The notes under the pieces: generated by a model
Seen by the model: only the letters and a program-made list of their open reading frames with translations
Databases searched by the model: none
Told to the model about the DNA's origin: nothing
Program-made: the position numbers and the translations under genes
NCBI RefSeq assembly: GCF_004795015.1
Contig: NZ_SSBI01000050.1
Location: 1-60,639 of the forward strand
Reading direction: 5' to 3'
DNA from: Streptomyces sp. A1277
GTDB taxonomy: Bacteria; Actinomycetota; Actinomycetes; Streptomycetales; Streptomycetaceae
Length of the DNA: 60,639 nucleotides
Shown: positions 44,376 through 52,764 of the stretch, piece after piece
How the letters are laid out: every line of letters begins with the position of its first letter
How positions within the stretch are numbered: the first letter of the stretch is position 1

Positions 44376-45182
44376 ATGACTCATTGGTACGAAGGGCCGC
44401 TGGCCGCTTTCGACACGGAGACGACGGGTGTGGACGTCGAGGAGGACCGGATCGTGTCGGCCGCCCTCGTGGTCCAGGACAGGGCGGGCGGTCCGGTGCG
44501 GGTCACGCGCTGGCTGGTGAATCCGGGGGTGCCGGTGCCCGAGGGGGCGACCGAGATCCACGGCCTGACCGACGACCACCTGCGGCGCAACGGGCGGTGG
44601 CCGGCGCCCGCGGTGGAGGAGATGGCCCGGGCTCTGGCCGGGCAGAGTGCGGCGGGCCGGCCGCTGGTCGTGATGAACGCGCCGTTCGACCTGACGCTCC
44701 TGGACCGGGAGCTGAAGCGGCACCGGGCGTCGTCGCTGGGCGCCTGTCTGGAGCGATCGCCGCTGTGCGTGCTGGACCCCCGGGTGCTGGACAAGCATCT
44801 GGACCGCTACCGCAAGGGCCGGCGCACGCTCACGGATCTGTGCGCGCTGTACGAGGTGGTGCTGGACGGGGCGCACGACGCGGCGGCGGACGCCACGGCG
44901 TCGCTGGAGCTGGTCCGGGCGGTGGGGCGCAGGTTCGCGACCCGGCTGGAGCGGCTGACGCCGGCGGAGCTGCACACGCTCCAGGCGGTCTGGCATGCCG
45001 CCCAGGCGCGGGGACTTCAGGCATGGTTCGCGCGGAGCGGGACCCCGGAGACGGTGGACCCGGCCTGGCCGCTGCGCCCGGAGCTGGGTACCGCCGCGCG
45101 AGGAGACGCAGAGGCCGGTCCGTCGGTGGTGCTGACGGACCGGCCTCTGTCGGGGTGGGCGATACTGGGTTCGAACCAGTGA
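44376..45182 (+). CDS. DEDDh-type 3'-5' exonuclease (DnaQ-like)
   Basis: The 268-residue protein begins MTHWYEGPLAAFDTETTGV, with ExoI Asp/Glu in DTET, ExoII in NAPFDLTLLD and ExoIII in HDAAADATAS, the full DEDDh set. It could act in proofreading, repair or RNA trimming. The ATG at 44376 has GAGGAG about 10 bases upstream. The last 20 codons are odd: they run through a perfect hairpin and into the tRNA-Val gene on the other strand, and the stop lies inside that tRNA. The true catalytic domain ends well before. Confidence 0.9.
   Translation: MTHWYEGPLAAFDTETTGVDVEEDRIVSAALVVQDRAGGPVRVTRWLVNPGVPVPEGATEIHGLTDDHLRRNGRWPAPAVEEMARALAGQSAAGRPLVVMNAPFDLTLLDRELKRHRASSLGACLERSPLCVLDPRVLDKHLDRYRKGRRTLTDLCALYEVVLDGAHDAAADATASLELVRAVGRRFATRLERLTPAELHTLQAVWHAAQARGLQAWFARSGTPETVDPAWPLRPELGTAARGDAEAGPSVVLTDRPLSGWAILGSNQ
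45110..45148 (-). terminator. tRNA-Val(CAC) terminator within the exonuclease 3' end
   Basis: A 15-bp perfect stem (AGAGGCCGGTCCGTC and its complement) with a 9-base loop starts 8 bases past the 3' end of tRNA-Val. It is encoded inside the final codons of the convergent exonuclease gene. Confidence 0.75.
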
Positions 45183-45227
45183 CCTCTTCGGTGTGAACGA
45201 AGCGCTCTCCCACTGAGCTAATCGCCC
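45156..45227 (-). tRNA. tRNA-Val (anticodon CAC), copy 1
   Basis: A full cloverleaf: acceptor GGGCGAT/ATCGCCC, D stem GCTC/GAGC, anticodon stem CTTCG/CGAAG with loop TTCACAC (anticodon CAC, reading GUG), T stem ACTGG/CCAGT with TTCGAAC, discriminator A. CCA is not encoded. A second identical copy is at 48066-48137. Confidence 0.97.
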
Positions 45228-45240
45228 GGGAACGGATTGA

Positions 45241-45270
45241 ACCATACAGGGCTCGGCGGCTGTGGTTCAA
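45241..45270 (-). promoter_or_regulatory. Vegetative-type promoter of tRNA-Val copy 1
   Basis: On the minus strand TTGAAC (45270-45265) and TATGGT (45246-45241) are 18 bases apart, 14 bases upstream of the tRNA 5' end. This fits a HrdB promoter for the tRNA. Confidence 0.6.
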
Positions 45271-45389
45271 ACCGCTTGCGGCGCGGCTTCGGACGCCCGT
45301 CCGCGAAGGGTGCGGCACACGTACTCAGCGGGAGATCTGAGTACGTGTGCGCATGTCCGCCCGGCGTGGCGCGCAGCACACTCCCGTTC

Positions 45390-47936
45390 ATGGAACATGT
45401 GCCGCCACCCGCCGAGGAATTGGTGCTCCTCGACCGTGAACTGGCCCGGCTGGACGCCCGCCGGTCCCAGCTGCTGACGCGTCGCACCTGGTTGCTGAGT
45501 GTGCTGGGGACCGCCGGCGCCGCGCCGGCCCCCGCTCCCGGTCCGTGGGGTCCGCCCCGGGGGCGGGCCCCGGTCGCGCCCTGGGGTCCGGCCCCGGTCG
45601 CGCCCTGGGGTCCGGCCCCGGGGCAGCCGGCTCCGGCGTTCGGTCCGCCGGCCTCCGCACCGCGCGCCCACAGCGCGCAGAACGTGCTGCTCGTCCTCGG
45701 CGGCCTGCTGCTGACGGTCGCCGCGCTCGCGTTCACGCTGGTGAGCTGGGGGGACATGGGGATCGGCGGCCGCAGCGCGGTGCTGACGGCGGTGACGGCC
45801 GGGGCGCTCGTCGCGCCGGCCGCGCTGCTTCGCCGGGGGCTGTCCTCGACGGCCGAGGCGCTCGCGGGGCTGGCCTCGGTACTGATGGTGCTCGACGCGT
45901 ACGCGGTGTACGAGGTGGCGGTGCCGGAGGCGGACGGGGCCGGTTACGCGGCGACCGCATCGGCGGTGCTGGCGGTGCTGTGGGCGGCCTACGGTCTGCT
46001 CCTGGACCGGCTGCGGCTGCCGCTGCCGCTCGCGGTGTGCACCGCGCAGCTGCCGCTGGTGCTGTGGGCGTGGGCCGAGGGGGCGGGGCCGCTGTGGTTC
46101 GCCGGGGCGCTGCTGGTGACGGCCGCGCTGGACGGCGCGCTCGCCCTGCGGCTCGGGCGGGCCTCGGTACGGATCACGGCGTGCGTCGGTCTGTGCGTGA
46201 CGGGCGGGGCGGGGCTGCTGGTGGCCCTGGTGGAGTCGCTGACGGCGGGTGGGCCCGCGGGCGCGGTGGCGCCGGGGGCGCTGCTGCTGGCCGGGGCGGG
46301 GCTCGCGCTGGCGGGGGCCCGTACCGCTCCGGAGCCGTTCGGGGCGGCCGGCGGCACGGTGGCCGGTCTGGCGGCCGTGGCGGCGGTGGGCGGGGTGGCG
46401 GCCGCCGGGGTGCCGGACGGCTGGCCGGTGCTGGTGTACCTGCTGTGCGGTGGGGCGCTGCTCGCCGGTGTGCGGGCTCCGCTGGGGCGTGCGGCGGCTC
46501 GGGGGCTGGTCCGGGCCTCCGGGGTGGTGACGGCGGGTGCGGTGCTGGTCTCGTTGCCGCCGGTGACGGTGGTGGCGGCGGGCCCGGTGACGCGGCTGGG
46601 CGGCGTGTGGTCCGGCGTTCCGGACAGTGCCCGGGAGGCGGTGGGCGCGGGCGAGCTGCCGTGGCGGGAGATGGTGGCGGCCCCGGTGGTGCTGCTGCTG
46701 GTGGCCGTGGCGCTCGGGGCGGCGTACCGGTGGTGGGAGGACCTGGTGCGGTGGGCCGGCCTCGGTGCCCGGCCCGCGTGGCGGGGTGCCGCGGGTTCGG
46801 CGGCGGTGGCGCTGGCCTGGGCGGGGCTCACGGTGCTGCCGGCCGCGCTCGACCTGTCCTTCGCGGCGGCCCTCGCGGGGCAGCTCGTGCTGGTGGTGGC
46901 GGCGTTCGCCGTCGCCGTGGGCGGGCTTCGGGTCGGCGCGTCGGGCGTGGCGCTGACGGCCGGGGTGACCGGGTCGGCCGGTGCGGTCGGGGCGGGGCTG
47001 CTGTCGCTGGCGACGGAGGCGGCCACGTACACGGCGTTCGGTCTGCTGGTGGTGGTGTTCACGGCCGTCGCGGTCGCCCTGGAGGCGCGGGCGGCCGGGG
47101 CGCGGACGCCGGGGCCGGTGGCGGTGCGGGCGGCGTCCGCGTGTGCGGCCGTGGGGTGCGCGCTGGTTCCGACGGCCGCGCTGGGTGCCTCACTGGGGCT
47201 CGCGGTGCACGAGACGGCTCCGCTGCTGCTGGCCGTCCCGGCGGTGACGGCGCTGCTGGGCGCCCGGCTGAAGGGCCACCCGGTGGCGCTGCCGGTCGAG
47301 GTGACCGGTGCGGCGGCGGGTCCGGTGGCCGTGGCCATGGCGCTGGGCGACGCGCGGTTCCTGGCCCTGGTGCTGGCGCTGTGCGGGGTGCTGGCCTCGG
47401 GGACGGCACTGCGCCCGGAGCGGCGTCCGCTCGCCGGGTATCTGGCGACCGGGCTGTTCGTGCTGGCGGCCTGGGTGCGGCTCTCGGTGTCCGGGGTGTC
47501 CGCCCCGGAGGCGTACACCCTGCCGGTGACCGTGCCAGCGCTCGTGATCGGGGTGCTGCGGCGGCGCCGCGATGCCTCGGCGTCGTCGTGGACGGCGTAC
47601 GGGGCCGGGCTGGCGGTGACGCTGGTGCCGTCGCTCTTCGCGGCCTGGACGGACCCGCACTGGCTCCGGCCGCTGCTGCTGGGGGCCGCGGCGCTGGTGA
47701 TCACGCTGCTGGGGGCGCGGCTGCGGCTCCAGGCGCTGCTGGTGCTGGGCGGGGCGGTGCTGGCGCTGGACGCGCTGCACGAGCTGGCGCCGTACGTGGT
47801 GCAGGTGGCGGGCGCGCTGCCGCGCTGGGTGGCGCCGGCGCTGGCCGGGGTGCTGCTGCTGGCGGTGGGAGCGACGTACGAGAAGCGGCTGCGGGACGCC
47901 CGGCGGCTGAAGGAGGCGCTGGGGCGGATGCGGTGA
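45390..47936 (+). CDS. Very large Ala/Val/Leu/Gly-rich polytopic membrane protein (SCO7613-C-terminal-like)
   Basis: The 848-residue protein from the ATG at 45390 starts with a short soluble part (MEHVPPPAEELVLLDRELAR), a coiled region, a proline-rich repeat (APVAPWGPAPVAPWGPAP), and then more than 20 hydrophobic helices up to the C terminus. I recall Streptomyces proteins of this style annotated with an SCO7613 C-terminal domain; the assignment is from memory. No transporter or enzyme motif is visible. It is transcribed between two tRNA-Val genes on the other strand. Confidence 0.82.
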   Translation: MEHVPPPAEELVLLDRELARLDARRSQLLTRRTWLLSVLGTAGAAPAPAPGPWGPPRGRAPVAPWGPAPVAPWGPAPGQPAPAFGPPASAPRAHSAQNVLLVLGGLLLTVAALAFTLVSWGDMGIGGRSAVLTAVTAGALVAPAALLRRGLSSTAEALAGLASVLMVLDAYAVYEVAVPEADGAGYAATASAVLAVLWAAYGLLLDRLRLPLPLAVCTAQLPLVLWAWAEGAGPLWFAGALLVTAALDGALALRLGRASVRITACVGLCVTGGAGLLVALVESLTAGGPAGAVAPGALLLAGAGLALAGARTAPEPFGAAGGTVAGLAAVAAVGGVAAAGVPDGWPVLVYLLCGGALLAGVRAPLGRAAARGLVRASGVVTAGAVLVSLPPVTVVAAGPVTRLGGVWSGVPDSAREAVGAGELPWREMVAAPVVLLLVAVALGAAYRWWEDLVRWAGLGARPAWRGAAGSAAVALAWAGLTVLPAALDLSFAAALAGQLVLVVAAFAVAVGGLRVGASGVALTAGVTGSAGAVGAGLLSLATEAATYTAFGLLVVVFTAVAVALEARAAGARTPGPVAVRAASACAAVGCALVPTAALGASLGLAVHETAPLLLAVPAVTALLGARLKGHPVALPVEVTGAAAGPVAVAMALGDARFLALVLALCGVLASGTALRPERRPLAGYLATGLFVLAAWVRLSVSGVSAPEAYTLPVTVPALVIGVLRRRRDASASSWTAYGAGLAVTLVPSLFAAWTDPHWLRPLLLGAAALVITLLGARLRLQALLVLGGAVLALDALHELAPYVVQVAGALPRWVAPALAGVLLLAVGATYEKRLRDARRLKEALGRMR
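45568..45615 (+). repeat. Two 24-bp tandem repeats in the membrane protein gene
   Basis: A 24-base unit starting CCCCGGTCGCGCCCTGGGGT is repeated exactly at 45568 and 45592, encoding APVAPWGP twice, with a partial third unit. Confidence 0.85.
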
Positions 47937-47941
47937 GGTGG

Positions 47942-48015
47942 CCTGGGGGGTGTCTTGCCGATCTTGGCCGGGTCCGCGGCGTGATCCGGCCCTGATCGAC
48001 AAGACACCCCCCAGG
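47942..48015. repeat. 74-bp palindromic MITE-like element
   Basis: Perfect 16-bp terminal inverted repeats (CCTGGGGGGTGTCTTG and its complement) enclose 42 bases that also fold, with CGATC/GATCG and GGCCGG/CCGGCC as inner stems. The element begins 6 bases past the large membrane-protein stop. It could be a transposon-derived miniature element or an unusually large terminator. Confidence 0.65.
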
Positions 48016-48019
48016 AACG

Positions 48020-48058
48020 CCGACGGCCCGGAAGCTCTGGAAGCTTCCGGGCCGTCGG
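48020..48058 (-). terminator. tRNA-Val copy 2 terminator, perfect 16-bp stem
   Basis: CCGACGGCCCGGAAGC pairs with GCTTCCGGGCCGTCGG around TCTGGAA, just 8 bases past the tRNA 3' end. Confidence 0.8.
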
Positions 48059-48065
48059 TCCGGGG

Positions 48066-48137
48066 TGGGCGATACTGGGTTCGAACCAGTGACCTCTTCG
48101 GTGTGAACGAAGCGCTCTCCCACTGAGCTAATCGCCC
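48066..48137 (-). tRNA. tRNA-Val (anticodon CAC), copy 2
   Basis: Identical over all 72 bases to the copy at 45156-45227, including the TTCACAC anticodon loop and discriminator A. TAATGT a few bases upstream of the 5' end may be the -10 element. Confidence 0.97.
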
Positions 48138-48191
48138 GGGCGCACGCCAAACATTACCCCATGTCAGCGGCGCCCCACGACCATCACCGGG

Positions 48192-48683
48192 TCACTCGTG
48201 GATCTTCCACGGCATGACGATCCCGAACTTCCACACATAGATCCCGACCAGCACCGCGATGATGACGAGGCCGGTCGCCGTGAGGATGATGTTGCGCCGC
48301 CGGACCTTGGGGTCGAGCGCCCGCTGGGCGGCCTCGGTGACCTTGCGCCGGGTCCAGCGCAGCACCAGCTGGGCCCAGACGAACTCCGTCGCCCAGATCG
48401 CCATGCCGCCGAAGATCACCAGCCAGCCGGGGCCCGGCAGCGGCAGCATGATGATGCCGGCCACCACCACGGCGAGGCCGACCACGAAGACGCCGACCTG
48501 CCAGCTCAGGTGCAGCGCTCTGGAGGACTTGATGAAGCCGGGCGCTCTGGAGCCGAGCGCCGGGTCCTCCTTGGCCACTTCCGGTATGACGTCCCCCGTC
48601 GCGTCACGGGGCGCTTCCCCCGCCGCGGGAAGCGGTTCGGCCGTGGCGGCGCTCCCGTCCCGCTCGTCACTCTCCGCATTCAT
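48192..48683 (-). CDS. PGPGW/TIGR02611-type membrane protein
   Basis: The 163-residue protein has an acidic Ala-rich N terminus of about 55 residues and three membrane helices (WQVGVFVVGLAVVVAGIIML, WLVIFGGMAIWATEFVWA, IILTATGLVIIAVLVGIYVW). Between the first two lies PLPGPGW, the signature of this actinobacterial family. Function is unknown. It is divergent from ssgB, leaving a 189-base shared upstream region. Confidence 0.88.
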   Translation of the reverse strand: MNAESDERDGSAATAEPLPAAGEAPRDATGDVIPEVAKEDPALGSRAPGFIKSSRALHLSWQVGVFVVGLAVVVAGIIMLPLPGPGWLVIFGGMAIWATEFVWAQLVLRWTRRKVTEAAQRALDPKVRRRNIILTATGLVIIAVLVGIYVWKFGIVMPWKIHE

Positions 48684-48872
48684 GAGGTCAACCTACCGGA
48701 CCGCCCTCCGTCACTGGAATGGCCGTATGACCCAAAGTTACACACCGCTGTACGAGCTACCTGAAGGGCCACAAAACGGTCAGAGGGGTTTACAACGCCA
48801 CCGTAGGTGGCATGTCGATTTCGCCGACGTGCGAATCCCCGAGCGCACACTGAGCGAAAGGCCCTGGCGCTT
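48684..48872. promoter_or_regulatory. Upstream region of ssgB
   Basis: This gap between the divergent PGPGW gene and ssgB must hold the ssgB promoter. It contains a short hairpin, GCCACC-GTA-GGTGGC, near 48800. I do not see a clear vegetative promoter, which fits the developmental control of ssgB known from S. coelicolor. Confidence 0.45.
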
Positions 48873-49286
48873 ATGAACACCACGGTCAGCTGCGAGCTGC
48901 ACCTGCGCCTCGTTGTGTCGAGCGAGTCCTCACTGCCTGTACCCGCGGGCCTGCGGTATGACACGGCCGATCCGTATGCCGTGCACGCCACCTTCCACAC
49001 CGGAGCGGAGGAGACGGTCGAGTGGGTATTCGCCCGTGACCTCCTTGCCGAGGGGCTGCACCGGCCCACCGGCACCGGAGACGTCCGCGTCTGGCCATCC
49101 CGTAGTCACGGCCAGGGCGTCGTCTGTATCGCGCTGAGCTCCCCAGAGGGCGAAGCACTGCTCGAGGCCCCGGCAAGGGCCCTGGAGTCGTTCCTGAAGA
49201 GGACCGACGCCGCGGTTCCGCCGGGCACCGAACACCGCCACTTCGACCTCGATACGGAGCTCTCCCACATCCTGGCCGAGAGCTGA
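48873..49286 (+). CDS. ssgB: Sporulation-specific cell division protein SsgB
   Basis: The 137-residue product from the ATG at 48873 has the length and sequence of SsgB: MNTTVSCELHLRLVVSSESS, RYDTADPYAVHATFHTG, EETVEWVFARDLLAEGL and FDLDTELSHILAES. SsgB belongs to the SALP family of sporulating actinomycetes. It marks septum sites and recruits FtsZ at the start of sporulation division. The ribosome site is weak (AAAGG). The gene stands alone, with a long inverted repeat downstream as terminator. SsgB is very highly conserved across streptomycetes and supports the genus call. Confidence 0.97.
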   Translation: MNTTVSCELHLRLVVSSESSLPVPAGLRYDTADPYAVHATFHTGAEETVEWVFARDLLAEGLHRPTGTGDVRVWPSRSHGQGVVCIALSSPEGEALLEAPARALESFLKRTDAAVPPGTEHRHFDLDTELSHILAES

Positions 49287-49357
49287 GCCAGGCCGAGAGC
49301 TGCACGGCGCCGTCCGACTCGGGGAGACGGCGTCGCGCGGACAACCTCATACGGCTG

Positions 49358-49407
49358 GCACCGGCGCCGGTGATCACGGAATCCACCGTGGTGACCGGCG
49401 CCGGTGC
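49358..49407 (+). terminator. Long inverted repeat after ssgB
   Basis: A 22-base arm starting GCACCGGCGCCGGTGATCAC pairs with its near-perfect complement around a 6-base centre, 72 bases past the ssgB stop. It probably ends the ssgB transcript and lies 110 bases before the CGNR gene. Confidence 0.65.
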
Positions 49408-49517
49408 GCGTCGGTGTGCCCCGCACGCCCCCGTACGCCCCGGTGCGCCCCCGCCGAGCCAGTAGAGTCGAGCGGCATCGGCGGGCGCCCGCCCGCCGGA
49501 GGCCAGGGAGCGAAAGC

Positions 49518-50093
49518 GTGCTGATCCCCCACGACACCCGGATCGCCCTCGACGTAGTGGTCGATCTGGTGAACACCGCGCCGGAGAGCGAGCCGGAAGG
49601 GGGCGGGGCCCCGGCCGACGGGCTCGGCGACATCGCGGCGCTCCACACGTTCGCCGCGCGCCACCGGGTGAGCGGGGTCGGCGAACTGGACGAGAAGGAC
49701 CTGCGGGCCGTGCACGACGTACGCGCCCGGTTCGCCGAGGTGTTCGCCGCGCCGGACGCCCGGACCGCCGCCGCCCTCGTGAACGCCCTGGTGGCCGCCG
49801 CGGGCACCACGCCGCAGCTCAGCGACCACGACGGCTACGACTGGCACGTGCACTACTTCTCGCCGGACGCCTCGCTCGCCGACCACCTGGCGGCCGACTG
49901 CGGCATGGCCCTCGCCTTCATCATCGTGGCGGGCGAGACGGAGCGGCTGCGGCGGTGCGAGGCGCCGGGCTGCCGGCACGCCTTCGTCGACCTCTCGCGC
50001 AACCGCTCCCGCCGCTACTGCTCCAGCCGCACCTGCGGTAACCGCCTGCACGTGGCCGCGTACCGGGCGCGCCGCAGGGAAGCGGCCGGCTGA
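49518..50093 (+). CDS. CGNR zinc finger / ABATE-domain regulator
   Basis: The 191-residue product from GTG 49518 (GGGAG upstream) has an N-terminal ABATE-like domain (LDVVVDLVNTAPES) and a C-terminal CGNR zinc finger, CEAPGCRHAFVDLSRNRSRR followed by YCSSRTCGNR, with four cysteines. Such proteins are thought to bind nucleic acid as stress or regulatory factors. No partner gene is nearby; a small membrane-protein gene ends just past it on the other strand. Confidence 0.9.
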   Translation: MLIPHDTRIALDVVVDLVNTAPESEPEGGGAPADGLGDIAALHTFAARHRVSGVGELDEKDLRAVHDVRARFAEVFAAPDARTAAALVNALVAAAGTTPQLSDHDGYDWHVHYFSPDASLADHLAADCGMALAFIIVAGETERLRRCEAPGCRHAFVDLSRNRSRRYCSSRTCGNRLHVAAYRARRREAAG

Positions 50094-50097
50094 CCGC

Positions 50098-50253
50098 TCA
50101 CAGCACGAAGAGATCGTGCAACGCGGCCATCAGCAGCAGGCTGCCGATGACCGTGAGGAAGATCATCAGAGGGGGCTGGGAAAGCGCGAAGAGGCAGCCG
50201 CGCGGCTCTTCGCCAGGGGGTGCGGGGGCGTCGCCCCGGGAGGTGTCCACCAT
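50098..50253 (-). CDS. 51-residue single-pass membrane protein
   Basis: From the ATG at 50253 the product starts MVDTSRGDAPAPPGEEPRG, with a polar N terminus, and ends with one membrane helix (PLMIFLTVIGSLLLMAALHD). A further in-frame start would add a basic Cys-containing leader. It converges on the CGNR gene with a 4-base gap. Codon use is typical of real genes at third positions in the helix. Function is unknown. Confidence 0.65.
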   Translation of the reverse strand: MVDTSRGDAPAPPGEEPRGCLFALSQPPLMIFLTVIGSLLLMAALHDLFVL

Positions 50254-50422
50254 TTCGGGACGATCATGACGCAGTCCGGGCCGTGCCGCGTACCAACATC
50301 GCTTTTCATGACGGGAGTTCACCCGTCATGGGGGCGGTCGTAATCGCTCCGGCGTCCGAGCGCCCAGCATGTTTTCGAAACTCTTCGCCCACTCCCCCGC
50401 TCCCCCTGCCGAACCCGCCGGA
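50254..50422. other. Intergenic region
   Basis: These 169 bases upstream of the small membrane gene and past the esterase stop contain no gene that I can support. Confidence 0.4.
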
Positions 50423-51394
50423 TCAGGCCAGGTCGCGCAGCATCCTCAGCTGCGCCTGGCGGTGGACGCCGGTGCCGCCCTCGTGGCCGTTCCAGGGGTA
50501 GACCTCGATCTCCTTGGGACCGGCCCAGTGGTTGTACGCGGCGAAGACCGTGGAGGGCGGGCAGATGGAGTCCATCAGGGCGACCGAGTAGAGCGCGGGC
50601 ACGGGGGCGCGGGCGGCGAAGCTGACGCCGTCGAAGTACGACAGGGTCCGGAACACCTGGGACTGCGTGCCGTGCTGAGTGGCCAGGAAGCGGACGATCT
50701 CCTGGTAGGGGTCCTCGTCGGTGATCTCGACGGCCCGCCGGTAGTGCGTCAGGAACGGTACGTCGACGAACGCGGCCTTCACGTGCGGGCTGAGGGCCGC
50801 GACGGCCTGGGCGATGCCGCCGCCCTGGCTGGCGCCGTTCACGACGATGCGGGCGGGGTCGACGGACGGGTGGCTGCGGGCGACCTCGACGGCGCGGACC
50901 GCGTCGGTGAAGACCCGGCGGTAGTAGTACGTCTCGGGATCGAGGATGCCGTTGGTCATGAACCCGGGCGACTGCGGGTTGGCGGCACCGTGCGGGTCGG
51001 GGGTGGAGCCCGCCGAGTGGTGGTTGACCGCGCCCTGGCCCCGGGTGTCCACGAGCAGCGTGGCCCAGCCGGCGGCGGGCCACACCAGGTGGTCGAGCGG
51101 CAGTCCGCGTCCGCCGCCGTAGCCGAGGTAGTGGACGACGGCCGGCAGGGGCCCTTCGGCGCCCGCGGGCACGTTCAGCCAGGCGGATATGCGGTGCCCT
51201 CCCCAGCCGGCGAACGACACGTCGTAGGAGTCGACCGCGGTCATCGCGGCGTCGTAGGGGATGAACTCCGCGTCGAGCGGGTGGGCGGCAGCCTCGTCGA
51301 GGGAGCGCTCCCAGAAGGCGTCGAAGTCCTCCGGCTCGTCGGGGTCCGGGCGGTACGCGCGCAGCTGGTCCAGGGGCAGGTCGAACAGGGCCAT
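50423..51394 (-). CDS. Acetyl-xylan esterase / cephalosporin-C deacetylase family hydrolase
   Basis: The 323-residue product from the ATG at 51394 (GGAG upstream) is an alpha/beta hydrolase of the AXE1 family. The nucleophile serine is in VNGASQGGGIAQA, the aspartate in MDSICPPSTVFA, and the histidine in NGHEGGTG. The RGQGAVNHHSAGSTPDPHG stretch is typical. There is no signal peptide, so it acts in the cytoplasm on acetylated sugars or small esters. The gene is isolated from carbohydrate operons here. Confidence 0.92.
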   Translation of the reverse strand: MALFDLPLDQLRAYRPDPDEPEDFDAFWERSLDEAAAHPLDAEFIPYDAAMTAVDSYDVSFAGWGGHRISAWLNVPAGAEGPLPAVVHYLGYGGGRGLPLDHLVWPAAGWATLLVDTRGQGAVNHHSAGSTPDPHGAANPQSPGFMTNGILDPETYYYRRVFTDAVRAVEVARSHPSVDPARIVVNGASQGGGIAQAVAALSPHVKAAFVDVPFLTHYRRAVEITDEDPYQEIVRFLATQHGTQSQVFRTLSYFDGVSFAARAPVPALYSVALMDSICPPSTVFAAYNHWAGPKEIEVYPWNGHEGGTGVHRQAQLRMLRDLA

Positions 51395-51562
51395 GGCTTC
51401 TCCGTTTCGGGCAGGCGAAAGGAGCAGCACGCGCCACGCGTCCCGCCCCCTGGTGCTGAGTGCCTGACCGCACAGGCCCACAGCCCATCGGGACGTTATG
51501 CGGCCTCGCCGGGCAGGGGCAAGGGATCTTGGAGGAATCGATTCAGCGGCCGACGGAACGCG

Positions 51563-51590
51563 AGCCCCGCCGCGTGCACGCGGCGGGGCT
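51563..51590 (-). terminator. Palindromic terminator
   Basis: AGCCCCGCCGCGTG is followed by its exact complement, 24 bases past the stop of the gene at 51615. Confidence 0.75.
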
Positions 51591-51614
51591 GAGGGGCAAA
51601 GACGCCTTCTGGTG

Positions 51615-52076
51615 TCAGATGCCGTGCTTCTTCAGGATGGCCTCGATGTCGCTGAAGTCGTCACCGGCTCCGGCGGACGCGGACTGCTTGTCCGGCTTGC
51701 GCCGCGAGCGCGCGTCGCCGGCCGAGGAGCCGGCGGCCAGCGAGTGGGGCGACGCGGCCGGGGCCACGGCCTCGCCCTGCGCGGCCCGGGCGGCCGCCTT
51801 GCGCTCCTTGCGGCTGCCGCCGCCCCGGCGTTCGATCGCGCGGGTGATCATGAACAGCAGCCAGGCCAGGCCCAGGATGCCGAAGCCCAGCCAGACGCTC
51901 GGCTTGAAGGCGATGTCCGACACCCACTTCACGACACCCGTCAGCACCAGGCCGACCGGCACCAGCGAGTAGGCGGCGATCCTCGTCGCGGTGAGGAACC
52001 GCTTGCGGTACGCGGTAACGGCGGCGATGCCCAGGCCCGCCGCGGACACCGCGGAACAGATGGTCTCGGCAAGCAT
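51615..52076 (-). CDS. Small two- or three-helix membrane protein
   Basis: The product from the ATG at 52076 (GGAGG upstream) is 153 residues. It has hydrophobic helices at residues 1-19 (MLAETICSAVSAAGLGIAA), 30-48 and 60-78 (SVWLGFGILGLAWLLFMI), then a basic and Ala/Ser-rich cytoplasmic tail ending DDFSDIEAILKKHGI. I do not recognise a named family. It is divergent from the FrnE-like gene. Confidence 0.75.
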   Translation of the reverse strand: MLAETICSAVSAAGLGIAAVTAYRKRFLTATRIAAYSLVPVGLVLTGVVKWVSDIAFKPSVWLGFGILGLAWLLFMITRAIERRGGGSRKERKAAARAAQGEAVAPAASPHSLAAGSSAGDARSRRKPDKQSASAGAGDDFSDIEAILKKHGI

Positions 52077-52232
52077 CGGGCCTCCAGGCGCAGGGGAAAC
52101 GTCCCTTCCATCCTGCACCGGCCACCGGGTGGGCGGCCACGCCCCGGGCTCACATCAGGGACATCTCAGGGGCCGGAGTCCTCCCCAGGTGCCGGGCGGC
52201 GGCCGTGCCGCGCACCCTGCGAGACTGGCCCC

Positions 52233-52748
52233 ATGAGCGATTCCTCCTCCGCGGCACCGGTCGTCCTCGACGTCTGGTGCGACCTCCAGTGCCCCGACTG
52301 CCACCGCGCCCTCACCGATGTCCACGCCCTGCGGGCCAGGTACGGGGACCGGATCGACGTGCGGCTCCGGCACTTCCCCCTGGAGAAGAACCGGCACGCC
52401 TACGCCGCCGCCCAGGCCGCCGAGGAGGCCGTGGCCCAGGGCAGCGGCCGGCCGTACATCGAGGCGGTTCTCGCCCGCACCGCCGATCTGGCGGGCGGCG
52501 GCGAGAAGCTGCTGGTCGAGGTGGCCCGGGAACTGGATCTTGACGCCGAGGAGTTCGACACCGCGCTGATCGACGGCCGGCACATGCTGATCGTGGACGC
52601 GGACCAGGCCGAGGGCAAGGCGATCGGAGTGACCGGCACGCCGACGTACGTCATCGGCGGGGAGCGGCTGGACGGCGGCAAGAGCCAGGAGGGGCTGCGC
52701 GAGCGGATCGAGGAGATCGCCGACCGGCTGCTCGCCGAGCAGGGCTGA
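52233..52748 (+). CDS. DsbA/FrnE-family thioredoxin-fold oxidoreductase
   Basis: The 171-residue product from the ATG at 52233 has an N-terminal CPDC-type active site in CDLQCPDCHRAL, and a DsbA-like helical insert. The cis-Pro loop GVTGTPTYVIGG completes the fold. There is no signal peptide, as in FrnE/2-hydroxychromene isomerase-like proteins, so it works in the cytoplasm. It ends 16 bases before the convergent GNAT gene stop. No ribosome site is evident; the mRNA may be leaderless. Confidence 0.88.
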   Translation: MSDSSSAAPVVLDVWCDLQCPDCHRALTDVHALRARYGDRIDVRLRHFPLEKNRHAYAAAQAAEEAVAQGSGRPYIEAVLARTADLAGGGEKLLVEVARELDLDAEEFDTALIDGRHMLIVDADQAEGKAIGVTGTPTYVIGGERLDGGKSQEGLRERIEEIADRLLAEQG

Positions 52749-52764
52749 GGGCGCGCGGGCGGCG

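Noticed and set aside
45545..47995. 816-codon second frame in the large membrane protein gene
   Set aside because: It is a Gly/Ala/Arg-rich overlap in the same direction. The hydrophobic helix pattern is only in the 45390 frame.
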